64,000 bases of DNA. It comes from Woeseia oceani. GTDB taxonomy: Bacteria; Pseudomonadota; Gammaproteobacteria; Steroidobacterales; Woeseiaceae. A program made the position numbers and the translations under genes. Numbering within the stretch: position 1 is the first letter of the stretch; every line of letters begins with the position of its first letter. Under the pieces are notes generated by a model. The model was not told where the DNA came from and did not search any database. It saw only the letters and a program-made list of their open reading frames with translations. The stretch is from positions 186,001 to 250,000 of the forward strand of contig NZ_CP016268.1 in assembly GCF_001677435.1 (NCBI RefSeq), in the 5' to 3' direction. Of the stretch, positions 19,656 through 29,166 are shown piece after piece.

Positions 19656-19941
19656 GCCTGTCTCCCGCGAATTAGGACGCTCAACATAAGTCAGCTTTGG
19701 CGACAATACAATTCGCAATACATCGGCGGCAATCCTGCTCGTCAGCAGCAGTTACCGTGTACCCGGAAGAGGGCCGGGCGTTGCATCCAGCTGCGGGCAG
19801 CCGCGTCTCGCATTAATCGCGGAGGAGACGTTAAGTCTTGGCGAGCATTATTTGCGGCGATCGCGGCAGCGTCGTGCAGCCAGCGATAACGCAGAAACTG
19901 TGCCGCGGACAGTCGCAGGAAAAACGGAAGTCGGGCGGCAA

Positions 19942-20892
19942 CTAGCCGTTGTTACTTCTCCACGCGGAGAATACGGCCGAGGCGATCTGGATATCCTGTA
20001 CCGCCACGCCGGTCAGGTCGGCGATGCTGATTTGCTGGTCGTTTAGTCGGCGCAAGTCCGGTTTGTTAATGACGTCGCCCAGTTCGCGCAACGCCTCTTT
20101 CGTTATGCGGCCGTCGCGAAAGGCCGTCTGCACTTCGCCGTGATCCGTACACTGCGTGATTGAGTCGACAACCACGATATCCGCACCAGCGACCAGTTCG
20201 GTGGCCAGTTCCTGCTTGCCTGGCGTATCCGCGCCGACGGCCGTGATATGCGTGCCCGGAGTGACCCAGTCTGCAGCGATGAGCGGTTCTTGCGCAGGTG
20301 TCGTGGTTACAATCAGGTTCGATGCCCGTACCAGCGCTTCCACGGTATCGCTGATTTCAACCTCGAAACCATCTCTGCCGACCGACTCTGCCAGGGCTTC
20401 GGCACGCGCCCGGTTTCTGTTCCAGAGCGTAACGCGGCGGCATGAAGTGATGTTTCTCAGTAGCCGCAGTTGCAGCTCTGCCTGAACACCAGCGCCGATG
20501 ATGCCGATTCCGCTTACTTCAACTGGGGCCAGGTATTTCGCGGCAATCATGCCGCCGATTGCCGTGCGGATATTGGTCAGGTGGCCTTCATCCTGCAAAA
20601 AGGCTTCCACCATGCCGGTTTTTGCGGACAGGACCAGCATGAGTCCGTCACTGCTGGGCAAGCCAAGGGCGGTGTTGCCGTAAAAGCCGGTTGCCACCTT
20701 GATGACGAAAAACTCGCCACCCTGAATGTGCCCGTACTTGATATGGCATTCGCCATCCGGCACGGCCAGGTAGCCAACCGGCGGCACGTCGGCCCGCCCC
20801 AGACTGTAATCGACGTAGCCTTGTTCTATGGCTGCGACCGCAGCGTCGATATCCAGATGGGCCTTAATGGCCGCAAGATCCAGCGTAATCAT
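19942..20892 (-). CDS. Ornithine cyclodeaminase/mu-crystallin family protein
   Basis: A 316-residue NAD(P)-dependent protein of the OCD/mu-crystallin family, which includes ornithine cyclodeaminases, alanine dehydrogenases and imine reductases. The pattern HIKYGHIQGGEFFVIKVATGFYGN, EGHLTNIRTAIGGMIAAKYLAP and the dinucleotide loop GIIGAGVQAELQLRLLRN are clear. The substrate cannot be fixed from sequence. Its start overlaps the upstream aminotransferase stop by four bases, so the two form a coupled amino-acid-modifying pair. Confidence 0.9.
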   Translation of the reverse strand: MITLDLAAIKAHLDIDAAVAAIEQGYVDYSLGRADVPPVGYLAVPDGECHIKYGHIQGGEFFVIKVATGFYGNTALGLPSSDGLMLVLSAKTGMVEAFLQDEGHLTNIRTAIGGMIAAKYLAPVEVSGIGIIGAGVQAELQLRLLRNITSCRRVTLWNRNRARAEALAESVGRDGFEVEISDTVEALVRASNLIVTTTPAQEPLIAADWVTPGTHITAVGADTPGKQELATELVAGADIVVVDSITQCTDHGEVQTAFRDGRITKEALRELGDVINKPDLRRLNDQQISIADLTGVAVQDIQIASAVFSAWRSNNG

Positions 20893-22028
20893 GAATGGTT
20901 ACCGCGATTGATGTGTTGTTCCATGACCGCAATGCCAGTCTCAATATCGCGCCGGCCGAAACCGATGCGAAAGTGATTGGCTGGCGTGCTGGTCAATGCT
21001 GATTGGTAAATGCTGCCGGGCAACAACAGCAAACTGCTGTGCTCAATCAGGCGGCGAGTGAAATCTTCCACGCCGTCGATGCCGTTGTACCGCGGAAATC
21101 CCATGCACGATGCGTCCGGTTGCTGCCAGACGAAAAGATCCCGATGGCGGGCGAAAAATGCATTCAGGTGCACAAGGTTCTCGTCGATGATTGCACAGTT
21201 GCGCGCAAGGATTCGATCGCGGTTACGCAACGCAATTTTTGTCAGTGCTTCGCTGGGGCCCGAGTTGGAGATCGACAGGTAGTGCTTCATGCGTTCCAGC
21301 TTCGAGAGCAGTTCCCTGTCCTGGCAGGCAATCCAGCCGATGCGCAAGCCCGGCAAGCCGCAGGCTTTTGACATGACGTTGAGGGACAGGCCGCGTTCGT
21401 ACACGTCCGCTGCCGCCGGCAGGAATTCGGTGCTGCTGGGCCCCAGGCCGTTGAATATTTCGTCGCTCAGCAAATACATGCCGTGTTTGCGGCAGAGTTC
21501 GATCAATGCGGCAAAACGGTCCGGCGGCAGGTTTGCGCCCGTGGGGTTGTGCGGAAAGTTGATCGTCATCAGGCGGGTGTTCGGACGAATCGCACTGGCC
21601 ACACGGTCAATGTCCAGCGACCAGTGATCGTCCGGGTCCAACGGAACCCCGGTCGCCGAGCAAAAGCTCACCGGCAAGGTTTCGTGCGACTGGTAGTTCG
21701 GCGTGACGACGATTGCGTGACTGTCCTTATCCAGCAGCACGGAATTGGCGGCAAAGATGCCTTCACTGGCACCGGCAAAGCAGAGGATGTCCGCGGCAGT
21801 GCGTTGTTGGTAGGTGTCGGCAATGAGTTCGCGCAGGCCGGGATCACCCCAGGTTTCGGTATAGCCCAGCCAGAGCTGGTCGAATGCCTCGCGCTCCGCC
21901 GGATTTGCCATCGCCAGCAACTCGGCCAGCGACATGCTCTCGGCATCCGAGGCCGTCATGTGAAAGCGCGCTTTGAACTCCCAGCGAGAGAAGTGGGTCT
22001 CCAGCCTGAAATCGGGCAGGCCGGTCAC
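20889..22028 (-). CDS. PLP-dependent aminotransferase, class I/II
   Basis: A 379-residue fold-type I aminotransferase. TINFPHNPTGANLP is the conserved Asn region. LLSDEIFNGLG contains the Asp/Tyr region near the pyridine ring, SLNVMSKACGLPGLRIGW carries the PLP Lys, and HFRIGFGRRD includes the carboxylate-binding Arg. The N-terminal part resembles aminotransferases of unusual amino acid pathways, but I cannot assign a substrate. It overlaps the ornithine cyclodeaminase-like gene by four bases. Confidence 0.9.
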   Translation of the reverse strand: MTGLPDFRLETHFSRWEFKARFHMTASDAESMSLAELLAMANPAEREAFDQLWLGYTETWGDPGLRELIADTYQQRTAADILCFAGASEGIFAANSVLLDKDSHAIVVTPNYQSHETLPVSFCSATGVPLDPDDHWSLDIDRVASAIRPNTRLMTINFPHNPTGANLPPDRFAALIELCRKHGMYLLSDEIFNGLGPSSTEFLPAAADVYERGLSLNVMSKACGLPGLRIGWIACQDRELLSKLERMKHYLSISNSGPSEALTKIALRNRDRILARNCAIIDENLVHLNAFFARHRDLFVWQQPDASCMGFPRYNGIDGVEDFTRRLIEHSSLLLLPGSIYQSALTSTPANHFRIGFGRRDIETGIAVMEQHINRGNHS

Positions 22029-22070
22029 ACAAATACGCCGGCAAATAACGTTGCCGGCGCCACTGGATTT

Positions 22071-22583
22071 CTAGGGGATTTGCGAGAGCATGTAGTCGAC
22101 AGCGTCATGGATTTCCTGATCGGAAAGGTCCAGACGACCACCTTTGGGCGGCATGTAGCCAGCGTTGCCCTGGTAGCCGTTGACGGCATGGTCGTGCAGG
22201 GTGTCTGTACCCTGCGCGGCGCGCGGAGCCCAGTTGGCCGCGTCAGCCAGAGTTGGCGCGCCGCCGATGCCGCTGCCATGACAGGCAATACAGGCAGCGT
22301 TGTAGACCTGCGGGCCCGACAGCGTCGTGGCGACCGGATCGGCCTGCGCCGCTTCGGCAACCTGCGGCTCATCGGCAGGAATGCTCTCGCCGGGCATGTA
22401 TACCTGGCCAAACGGCTGCAAGCGCTCTGAAACGGCCTGTTGGTACTCTACCGCCGATGACGTGTAGATCCCCTGAGTCATATCGGACATTTTCTTTGAC
22501 AGCACGAAAATGGCCAGCGCAAAAAGGGCCAGGCCGCCTATTACTACGGAATAAATGTCGTAAAACTTCTGGTCGCGGTCCAA
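22071..22583 (-). CDS. Membrane-anchored cytochrome c5-type protein
   Basis: A 170-residue monohaem cytochrome c. An uncleaved N-terminal anchor (YSVVIGGLALFALAIFVLSKK, cut here at fewer than twenty-two residues) is followed by a linker rich in Ala and Pro and then a haem domain with CIACH and the distal Met in AGYMPPKGGRLDLSDQEI. The C-terminal DYMLSQIP is usual for the c5 family. It is likely an electron carrier on the periplasmic face. Confidence 0.92.
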   Translation of the reverse strand: MDRDQKFYDIYSVVIGGLALFALAIFVLSKKMSDMTQGIYTSSAVEYQQAVSERLQPFGQVYMPGESIPADEPQVAEAAQADPVATTLSGPQVYNAACIACHGSGIGGAPTLADAANWAPRAAQGTDTLHDHAVNGYQGNAGYMPPKGGRLDLSDQEIHDAVDYMLSQIP

Positions 22584-22684
22584 GGTACTGCTCCGAGATT
22601 AGATTTTTCGCCGCGCATTCCGCGCGCCAACTTCAGGGGTGCGGGATTATATATCAACTGTCGGCGAACAGTCGCCACTTGCGG

Positions 22685-23221
22685 CTATTCTGTCGCCGAT
22701 TGGCCCGAATTGTCGACGTTGTCCACTTCGAAAGTGTGCCAGACATCGTCATTGGCAAAGGTCAGGGTCCGTACCGTAGTGCCGCTCGCGATGTTCACCT
22801 GGTTAATCTGCCCCTCGAACGCATCGCGCAGGATGTCATTGCGGACCCGAATCTTCGCTGGCAGCGGCCCATTGCGCTCCTGGTAGACCATCAGGTAATC
22901 CCCCGCGATTTCGGCACCGACCAACCGTAGCCCGATCACGGCATCATCGCTCATGATCTGGAACCGCTCTTCGACGTAAAGTGCCGCACGGGCCCGCGAT
23001 TCGAGCTGGCTGAGGGAAAACCGCGGGTCGTCGAGGACCGCCGCCACGCCGATTTCAGCGTCGTGCAGGTGCAGGCGATGCACGATCTCCAGCATGCCGG
23101 TGGCGGCATTGAAGTCGATCGTCGACAGACTGCCCGGCGCCCGGTGTGCACCGGCTGGCAACAACGCGAGCAGCAGCACAATGAGTGCTGCGCATTGCTG
23201 CCGTTGCGGCCGTCGCATCAC
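22685..23221 (-). CDS. DUF6702 family secreted protein
   Basis: A 178-residue protein with a signal peptide (AALIVLLLALLPAGAHRAPGS) and the pattern STIDFNAATGMLEIVHRLHLHDAEIGV plus DDVWHTFEVDN, which I associate with DUF6702. The biochemical function is unknown. It overlaps the upstream M1 peptidase gene by four bases; the pair is commonly found together and might make up a periplasmic peptide- or metal-handling unit. Confidence 0.75.
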   Translation of the reverse strand: MMRRPQRQQCAALIVLLLALLPAGAHRAPGSLSTIDFNAATGMLEIVHRLHLHDAEIGVAAVLDDPRFSLSQLESRARAALYVEERFQIMSDDAVIGLRLVGAEIAGDYLMVYQERNGPLPAKIRVRNDILRDAFEGQINQVNIASGTTVRTLTFANDDVWHTFEVDNVDNSGQSATE

Positions 23222-25704
23222 TCGACCCGCTTTGGCGCCAGCGGAAGCTTGCGCGCCGATCCATCATTGCCGCCTTTGGCCTTGCGCAGTGTCTGCAGCA
23301 TGTCGGCCATCAGGTTGCGGGTATCGTCTGCGGACTTGTACAACTCGATGCGCGATTTCTCCAGGCGCCGCGGGTAGTGATTATTGGAAAAATCCGCGTC
23401 GGCTGTTTCGTGGCGGGGATCCAGTGCGATGGATGCCAGCGGCTGTTCCCGGATCAGCAGCTTGGTCAGCGAATGGTAGTTACGGCGCCATATTTCGGCC
23501 GGCAACGTGATGAAGTCTTCGCTGCCATCGGCGTTCGTGACCAGCAGCGGCAATGGGCTGACGAGACCGCCGATGTTTTCGAAATCAATGAAATAGATGT
23601 ATTCATTGTCGGCGATTGCGCGCTGCAGCGCGGTCCGCTCCCAGTCTTCCAGGCCGTCGAGCAGATCCTGGTAGGCATTACGATCCGCGTTGCTGGGCGT
23701 GAACTTGTCGTGTTCGTTGTAGAAATCGGCCAGTTCCGGGTGACGGTCGAGGTAGGTCTCGCGCCCTTCTTGTCGATTGCGTGCCTGCGACAAGGTCTCC
23801 GGGTACTTGCCGGCGTAGTCCTCGCGATCCTGCGGGAACTCAATGTCAGGATCGCCGCTGGATACGCGGTATTCGCGGACATCGTTGATGGCGATGTCCA
23901 CGTGATCGGTGGAGTAGAACCAGCCGCGCCAGAACCAGTCGAGATCGATGCCGGACGCGTCCTCCATTGTGCGGAAAAAGTCGGCGGGCGTCGGTCGTTT
24001 GAATTTCCAGCGCTGGGAATATTCTTTGAACGCGAAGTCAAACAGCTGGCGGCCCATGACGGTTTCGCGCAGTACGATCAGCGCGGCCGTCGGCTTGGAG
24101 TAGGCATTCGGTCCCAGCTGCAACACGGAATCCGAGTTGGTCATGATCGGCACCTGATCTTCGCTGACCATGTAGTCGGTGATGATATCGAGCACGCTCT
24201 GGTGCGGGCGGTACGCGGGATAGTCCTCTTCCCATTCCAGGGCGGCGATGTAATCCAGAAAGCTGTTGATGCCTTCGTCCATCCAGGTCCATTGGCGCTC
24301 GTCGGAGTTGACCGTCATCGGGAAATAGATGTGGCCGATTTCGTGGATGATGACGCCAATCAGCCCGTACTTGACGCGCCGCGACCAGGTCTTGTCGGGT
24401 GCATCGGCCACCGTTTCGCCCTCCACCGCTTCGAACGGTTCCGGCCGATAGCCGTTGAAGGTGATCATCGGGTATTCCATGCCGCCGCTCTTCCAGGTGT
24501 TGACCGACTGTGCGGTCGGGTAGGGGTAGGCGAACGAAAAGCGCGTATAGACTTCCATCGTGTGCACGACGGCGTGGGTCGAATACTTCGACCAGATGGG
24601 TTCGGCCTCAACGGGGTAGAACGACATGGCCAGCACTTCCGGGTGTCGGTCGTCGTTCTGCCGATGGATCATCGCGTCCCAGATGAATTTGCGGGAGCTG
24701 GCCCAGGCAAAGTCGCGTACGTTTTCGGCTTTGAACACCCAGGTCTTCGTGCCACTGGCTTTGTCGCGCTCGTTTTCCAGCGCTTCGTCCGGCGTGACGA
24801 TAAAGATGGGCCGGTCAGATTTGCGCGCCTCGCGCAGTCGGCTGCGCTGAGTGGCGGTCAATACGTCGGCCTCGTTCTGCAGTTCGCCGGTTGCCGAGAC
24901 GATGTGGTCAGACGGTACGGTGATCTCGACTTCATAGTCGCCAAACTCGAGGGTGAATTCGCCGCTGCCGAGGAACGCCTTGTGCTGCCAGCCGGCGTAA
25001 TCGGTGTACGCCGCGAGTCGTGGGAACCACTGCGCAAGGAAGTAAATATAAGTGTCGTTCTCGGGCCAGTGTTCGTAGCCGCCGCGACCACCCAGACGGG
25101 CTTCATTAATAATGTTGAATGACCAGGCAACGGAGAACTCTGTGCGCTGCCCCGGCTTCAGTGCCTGCGGCAGGTCGATGCGCATCATTGTGTCGACCAC
25201 GGTATAGGGCAGATCGCGGCCCCGGCCATCGGCGACTTTCCCGATCTCAAAGCCGTGTTCCACATCTTTATAGGACTGGTGAGCGGCCAGCGTTGCGTAG
25301 GTGAGTACATCCGGCGTCTCGCGCTCTTTCCAGGTCATGCGGCCAGCGGCGTCTGCCGCCGTTTCCGACATGCGGTTCAGCGAGCCATCAGCAAAGCGGT
25401 TCTGATCCAGCTGCAGCCAGATGTAACGCAATGGATTTGGCGAATTGTTGGTATAGGTGACGGTCTGCGAGCCACTGATGCGTCGTCGCGATTCATCCAG
25501 CTGAACCTTGATCTTGTGGTCGGCGCGTTGCTGCCAGTATTGCGGCCCGGGCGCGCCGGATGCCGTGCGGTAGACATTGGCTGTTGGCAGGTCGGTATCG
25601 AGTTGCCGGAATGCGTCGTAGAAGTCGCCTTTGGTTTGCCGTATGGGGTCAGCAGCTGCATTGGCAGCAAGTAAGGCTGTAATCAGTAGCGCAAAGATTC
25701 TCAT
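23218..25704 (-). CDS. M1-family zinc metallopeptidase, secreted
   Basis: An 828-residue gluzincin with a signal peptide (MRIFALLITALLAANAAA). The zinc site is HEIGH in GVIIHEIGHIYFP with the third ligand Glu in WTWMDEGINSFLD, 20 or so residues later. The large N-terminal beta domain (SQTVTYTNNSPNPLRYIWLQ) and C-terminal helical part match M1 aminopeptidase-like proteins, although the usual GxMEN motif reads SGGMEYPMI. The ATG at 25704 is preferred over a GTG 12 bases upstream. It is translated just before the DUF6702 gene. Confidence 0.92.
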   Translation of the reverse strand: MRIFALLITALLAANAAADPIRQTKGDFYDAFRQLDTDLPTANVYRTASGAPGPQYWQQRADHKIKVQLDESRRRISGSQTVTYTNNSPNPLRYIWLQLDQNRFADGSLNRMSETAADAAGRMTWKERETPDVLTYATLAAHQSYKDVEHGFEIGKVADGRGRDLPYTVVDTMMRIDLPQALKPGQRTEFSVAWSFNIINEARLGGRGGYEHWPENDTYIYFLAQWFPRLAAYTDYAGWQHKAFLGSGEFTLEFGDYEVEITVPSDHIVSATGELQNEADVLTATQRSRLREARKSDRPIFIVTPDEALENERDKASGTKTWVFKAENVRDFAWASSRKFIWDAMIHRQNDDRHPEVLAMSFYPVEAEPIWSKYSTHAVVHTMEVYTRFSFAYPYPTAQSVNTWKSGGMEYPMITFNGYRPEPFEAVEGETVADAPDKTWSRRVKYGLIGVIIHEIGHIYFPMTVNSDERQWTWMDEGINSFLDYIAALEWEEDYPAYRPHQSVLDIITDYMVSEDQVPIMTNSDSVLQLGPNAYSKPTAALIVLRETVMGRQLFDFAFKEYSQRWKFKRPTPADFFRTMEDASGIDLDWFWRGWFYSTDHVDIAINDVREYRVSSGDPDIEFPQDREDYAGKYPETLSQARNRQEGRETYLDRHPELADFYNEHDKFTPSNADRNAYQDLLDGLEDWERTALQRAIADNEYIYFIDFENIGGLVSPLPLLVTNADGSEDFITLPAEIWRRNYHSLTKLLIREQPLASIALDPRHETADADFSNNHYPRRLEKSRIELYKSADDTRNLMADMLQTLRKAKGGNDGSARKLPLAPKRVE

Positions 25705-25906
25705 GCGTAATCTCACAGTTATATTTTGCCGATGGGCAATGTATCAAATCCCTGCCGGCAGAGCAGATTCCGGAACGTTTCTGTTGGTTCTTTCCCGGTA
25801 AATACAGCGGTTTCTGCGGATACCAACTGCGCATCATGACGGCAATTGCAATGATCGGGGGGCGGTGCGAAAGTTGGGGCTTCCATGAGCCTTCGGGGGA
25901 AGCACC

Positions 25907-27661
25907 ATGCCGCGACCATCAGCCGCACTAATTCTGTTAACGATAGTTCTGGCCGCTTGCAGCGGCAATTCCGACGACACGGCGGCACCTGCAGCGGCGG
26001 CCAACAGCAAAGCTCCCGCGGACCTCGTGTTATTGAACGGCAAAATCGCCACCGTCGATCCTGCGCTGGGCAACGTCGAAGCCATGGCGGTCAATGGTTA
26101 TCAGATCACCGCCGTTGGCAGCACTGAGGACATGGCGGCCTACGTTGGCCCGGAAACCCGCGTCGTTGAACTCGACGGTCGTTTCGTGATGCCAGGCTTT
26201 ATCGAAGGGCACGGGCATTACATGGGTCTCGGTCGCGCCAAACAGATACTGGATCTGTCGCGGGTCAAGAACTGGGATGAAGTGGTCAACATGGTTGCCG
26301 TTGCGGTTGATAAGGCCAAACCGGGCGAATGGGTATTCGGTCGTGGCTGGCATCAGGACAAATGGGATTCTGTGCCGGACGATGCTGTTGATGGCGTGCC
26401 ACGGAATGACAGCCTCAACGCCGTGTCCGCAGACAACCCGGTGTTGCTCGGACATGCGAGCGGTCACGCGGCTTTCGCCAATGATGCGGCACTGGCAGCC
26501 GGTGGCGTCGACGACAATACGCCGGACCCTGCCGGTGGCACTATCGTTCGTGCCGAAAACGGCAAGGCAACCGGGCTGTTGCGCGAAACCGCGCAGCGCC
26601 TGATCAACGACGCCGTCAACGTCTACAACAACCGTCTGACACCGGAAGAGTCGGAGCGTATTGATCGTGAACGTGTGATGTTGGCCGGCGATGAAGCCTT
26701 GCGACACGGCGTGACTTCTTTCCACGATGCCGGCGCGTCGTTTGAAACGATCGACTTCTTCAAGGAGCTGGAAGAAGAGGGCGCTTTGCCAGTCCGCCTG
26801 TACGTCATGGTGCGCAGCGAAACCAACGAAGAAATGGACAAGCTGCTGCCGTTCTACAAGATGGTGTCGGAGGGCAATGATTTCCTGACCGTACGTTCCA
26901 TCAAGCGGCAGATCGACGGTGCACTGGGTGCGCACGGCGCCTGGTTGCTTGAGCCGTATGTCGATTTGCCGGATACCGCCGGCCTGGTTCTGGAACCGGT
27001 TGCCGATATCGAAGGCACGGCGCGGGTTGCCGTCAAGCACGGCTACCAGGTCAATACGCACGCCATTGGTGACCGCGCCAACCGCGAAACGCTGGATATT
27101 TACGAGCGCATCTGGGATGAAATGGGGGTTGACGGCAAGCCGCTGCGCTGGCGTATCGAACACGCCCAGCACATTGATCCGGCCGACGTGCCGCGTTTTG
27201 CTGAACTGGGCGTCATTGCGGCGATGCAGGGTATACACGGCGCCTCGGACGGCCCGTGGATTCCCAGCCGGCTCGGCGAGCCGCGTTCGGGTTTGACGTC
27301 CTACCCGTGGCGTACGCTCATCGAGTCCGGCGCCATCATAGGCAACGGTACGGATGTGCCGGTTGAGCCTATCGATGCGATTGCGTCGTACTACGCCACG
27401 GTTTCCCGCATGACGGTCAAGGGCGAACGCTTTCACCCCGAACACGTCATGACCCGTGAAGAAGCGTTGACGAGTTACACGCTGAACAATGCAATTGCTG
27501 CGTTTGAGGAAGACGTCAAAGGCACGTTGACGCCCGGCAAGTACGCCGACTTCGTCGTGCTCTCGAACGACTTGCTGACGGTGGAAGAAGACAAGATCCC
27601 GGCGACGGAAGTGCTCATGACCTTCGTTGGTGGCGAGCTCAAGTACAGTTCGGAAGACTGA
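25907..27661 (+). CDS. Amidohydrolase (YtcJ-like, Amidohydro_3), lipoprotein
   Basis: A 584-residue metal-dependent hydrolase exported as a lipoprotein (ALILLTIVLAAC, lipobox LAAC, Cys at about residue 18). Metal ligands appear in MPGFIEGHGHYMG, then QVNTHAIGDRANRETLDIY and RIEHAQHIDP, with a late Asp in GNGTDVPVEP. These are the hallmarks of the YtcJ/exoenzyme group acting on imide, amide or ester bonds; the substrate is unknown. It is monocistronic and divergent from the M1 peptidase gene, with about 200 bases between them. Confidence 0.92.
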   Translation: MPRPSAALILLTIVLAACSGNSDDTAAPAAAANSKAPADLVLLNGKIATVDPALGNVEAMAVNGYQITAVGSTEDMAAYVGPETRVVELDGRFVMPGFIEGHGHYMGLGRAKQILDLSRVKNWDEVVNMVAVAVDKAKPGEWVFGRGWHQDKWDSVPDDAVDGVPRNDSLNAVSADNPVLLGHASGHAAFANDAALAAGGVDDNTPDPAGGTIVRAENGKATGLLRETAQRLINDAVNVYNNRLTPEESERIDRERVMLAGDEALRHGVTSFHDAGASFETIDFFKELEEEGALPVRLYVMVRSETNEEMDKLLPFYKMVSEGNDFLTVRSIKRQIDGALGAHGAWLLEPYVDLPDTAGLVLEPVADIEGTARVAVKHGYQVNTHAIGDRANRETLDIYERIWDEMGVDGKPLRWRIEHAQHIDPADVPRFAELGVIAAMQGIHGASDGPWIPSRLGEPRSGLTSYPWRTLIESGAIIGNGTDVPVEPIDAIASYYATVSRMTVKGERFHPEHVMTREEALTSYTLNNAIAAFEEDVKGTLTPGKYADFVVLSNDLLTVEEDKIPATEVLMTFVGGELKYSSED

Positions 27662-27675
27662 ACCCTGACCTGATG

Positions 27676-27708
27676 CCTGACGACGATCAGCAGCAGATCG
27701 TCGTCAGG
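27676..27708. terminator. Hairpin between convergent genes, probable bidirectional terminator
   Basis: A 13-bp perfect stem, CCTGACGACGATC/GATCGTCGTCAGG with a 7-base loop, lies 15 bases after the amidohydrolase stop and before the end of the convergent GNAT gene. The T tract is weak (GGTTT), so efficiency is uncertain. Confidence 0.65.
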
Positions 27709-27795
27709 CGGTTTCGGCCATGGTCACGGTTACAGTACGTGGCGTTTGGGCTGCAGCATCTCTTGTTTCGCCATCGAGCGCACACCGATGGCTGC

Positions 27796-29166
27796 TCAGC
27801 CGGTCGCCTGAGCAGCGCTTGTCGCATGGCTTGCGACTACCCTGACCTCGATGCCATTGATGGCGCTGTAGCCGAGCAACACGATACTCGACAGTTTCAG
27901 CGGCCAGAGCAGCATGCCGAGCACCCCGAAATAGATGCCGAACTGGTAAATGCCAACGACCGAACGCTCTATGGCTTGGGCAATGTTGCTCCCCTGTTCC
28001 GCGAAGATCTTCAGCAAACTGAACGACCAGCCGACGCGCTGTGAGAACCAGCCGCACAACGTGCGCTTGCCGTCGGTTTCCAAAACCAGTCGCGGATCGT
28101 AAACGATGTCCTTCCCGGAACCGAGTATGTTCAGTGCGTTTTCCAGATCTTCGCCGTACACCGACAGCGTTTGGTGTTTCATGATTTCGTCAAGAACTGC
28201 GAGGTCGTAAACGGCGGTGCCGGACGTGACAGTTTGCGGCGACAGGCTGGAGCGGCCGAGATCGAATGGCAAGACGTATTCGATACTCTGCAATTCGGCC
28301 AGGTTGCCGTCCGGTCGTAGGACCACTTTCGGGCACATTGCCGCCGGCCCGCTCTGCTGGAGCATGTGAATTCTTTCGGCAAGGTTGTCGGCCAGCCACG
28401 GGGCGCAGCCAAAGGCGAAGAACTGTCGATCGGCAGCCTGTGCCCGCGCCGCCAAACTGGCGAGGCACGCTGCGTACTGAGCGCTGTCGCCGCCGAGCCA
28501 TTGCAAGCGGTCAGTGCCCGGTGCCTGTTCAACGATTGCCAGCGTTTCTTCACCTACTCGCAAGATTTCGACGGGATAGGTGCGTTCAAGGAATTGGCTG
28601 CGCCAGTCATCCAGGTGCTGGTAATAGTAGCCGGTGGCGTCCGAACGCAGATTGTGCAGGGCGTACAATTCCTCCGGGCCCGCGTCTGACGGCAGGACTT
28701 TCAGGTAGCCGGCCTCGCTGCCCGTCGTCGTGCTGGAGAGCAGGTAGGTGGTTGGAATCATCCACGCGCCGGCACGGCGCATGCCTTTGCCGCTGGCATT
28801 GTCGTCGGTAACAAACCCGAGCAGTAACTCGCAGCCCTGCGCTGCAACGTACGCCGCTGACTCCTGCATCACCTGCGTGAAGTAGCCATGGCCGCGGGCC
28901 TCCGGCAGTGTCCATGCGCCGGTAATCACACCGACGTCAACGATCCGGCCACCGCGGTCACGCAGCTGTCGGTACACGACGCCGGCGCCGGAGACCGGCT
29001 GGCCATCGCGCATCAGTACGCCGTTGTCCGGCGTCTTGCCCGCGAAAGGCCGGGCCATGTACCAGCGATAAAGCTCGGGCGTCCAACTGCCGTTGAAGCT
29101 GCGGTTGAGCAGGTCCACGTAGTCGGCTACGCCGTAGCCTGCGGGGTTCCAGGCCATGCTCAGCAC
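27796..29166 (-). CDS. GNAT-type acyltransferase with a long C-terminal extension
   Basis: A 456-residue protein. The first 150 residues look like a GNAT fold: NRSFNGSWTPELYRWYMARP, VDVGVITGAWTLPEARGHGYFTQVMQESAAYVAAQGCELLLGF is interrupted here only by quoting; the RGHGYF turn is the acyl-CoA loop. The remaining 300 residues resemble nothing I recognise and contain one hydrophobic segment near 415-435 (FGIYFGVLGMLLWPLKLSS). It overlaps the polysaccharide deacetylase gene by 7 bases, which suggests joint modification of a glycan, but this is inference. Confidence 0.7.
   Translation of the reverse strand: MLSMAWNPAGYGVADYVDLLNRSFNGSWTPELYRWYMARPFAGKTPDNGVLMRDGQPVSGAGVVYRQLRDRGGRIVDVGVITGAWTLPEARGHGYFTQVMQESAAYVAAQGCELLLGFVTDDNASGKGMRRAGAWMIPTTYLLSSTTTGSEAGYLKVLPSDAGPEELYALHNLRSDATGYYYQHLDDWRSQFLERTYPVEILRVGEETLAIVEQAPGTDRLQWLGGDSAQYAACLASLAARAQAADRQFFAFGCAPWLADNLAERIHMLQQSGPAAMCPKVVLRPDGNLAELQSIEYVLPFDLGRSSLSPQTVTSGTAVYDLAVLDEIMKHQTLSVYGEDLENALNILGSGKDIVYDPRLVLETDGKRTLCGWFSQRVGWSFSLLKIFAEQGSNIAQAIERSVVGIYQFGIYFGVLGMLLWPLKLSSIVLLGYSAINGIEVRVVASHATSAAQATG

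Noticed and set aside
23185-25122. A 645-codon open frame opposite the M1 peptidase gene
   Set aside because: It is antisense to a gene with a complete zinc site and signal peptide. GC-rich codon use leaves the opposite strand open, and the frame has no recognisable domain.
26030-27445. A 471-codon open frame opposite the amidohydrolase
   Set aside because: Antisense shadow; the amidohydrolase has metal-ligand motifs and a lipobox in the other strand.
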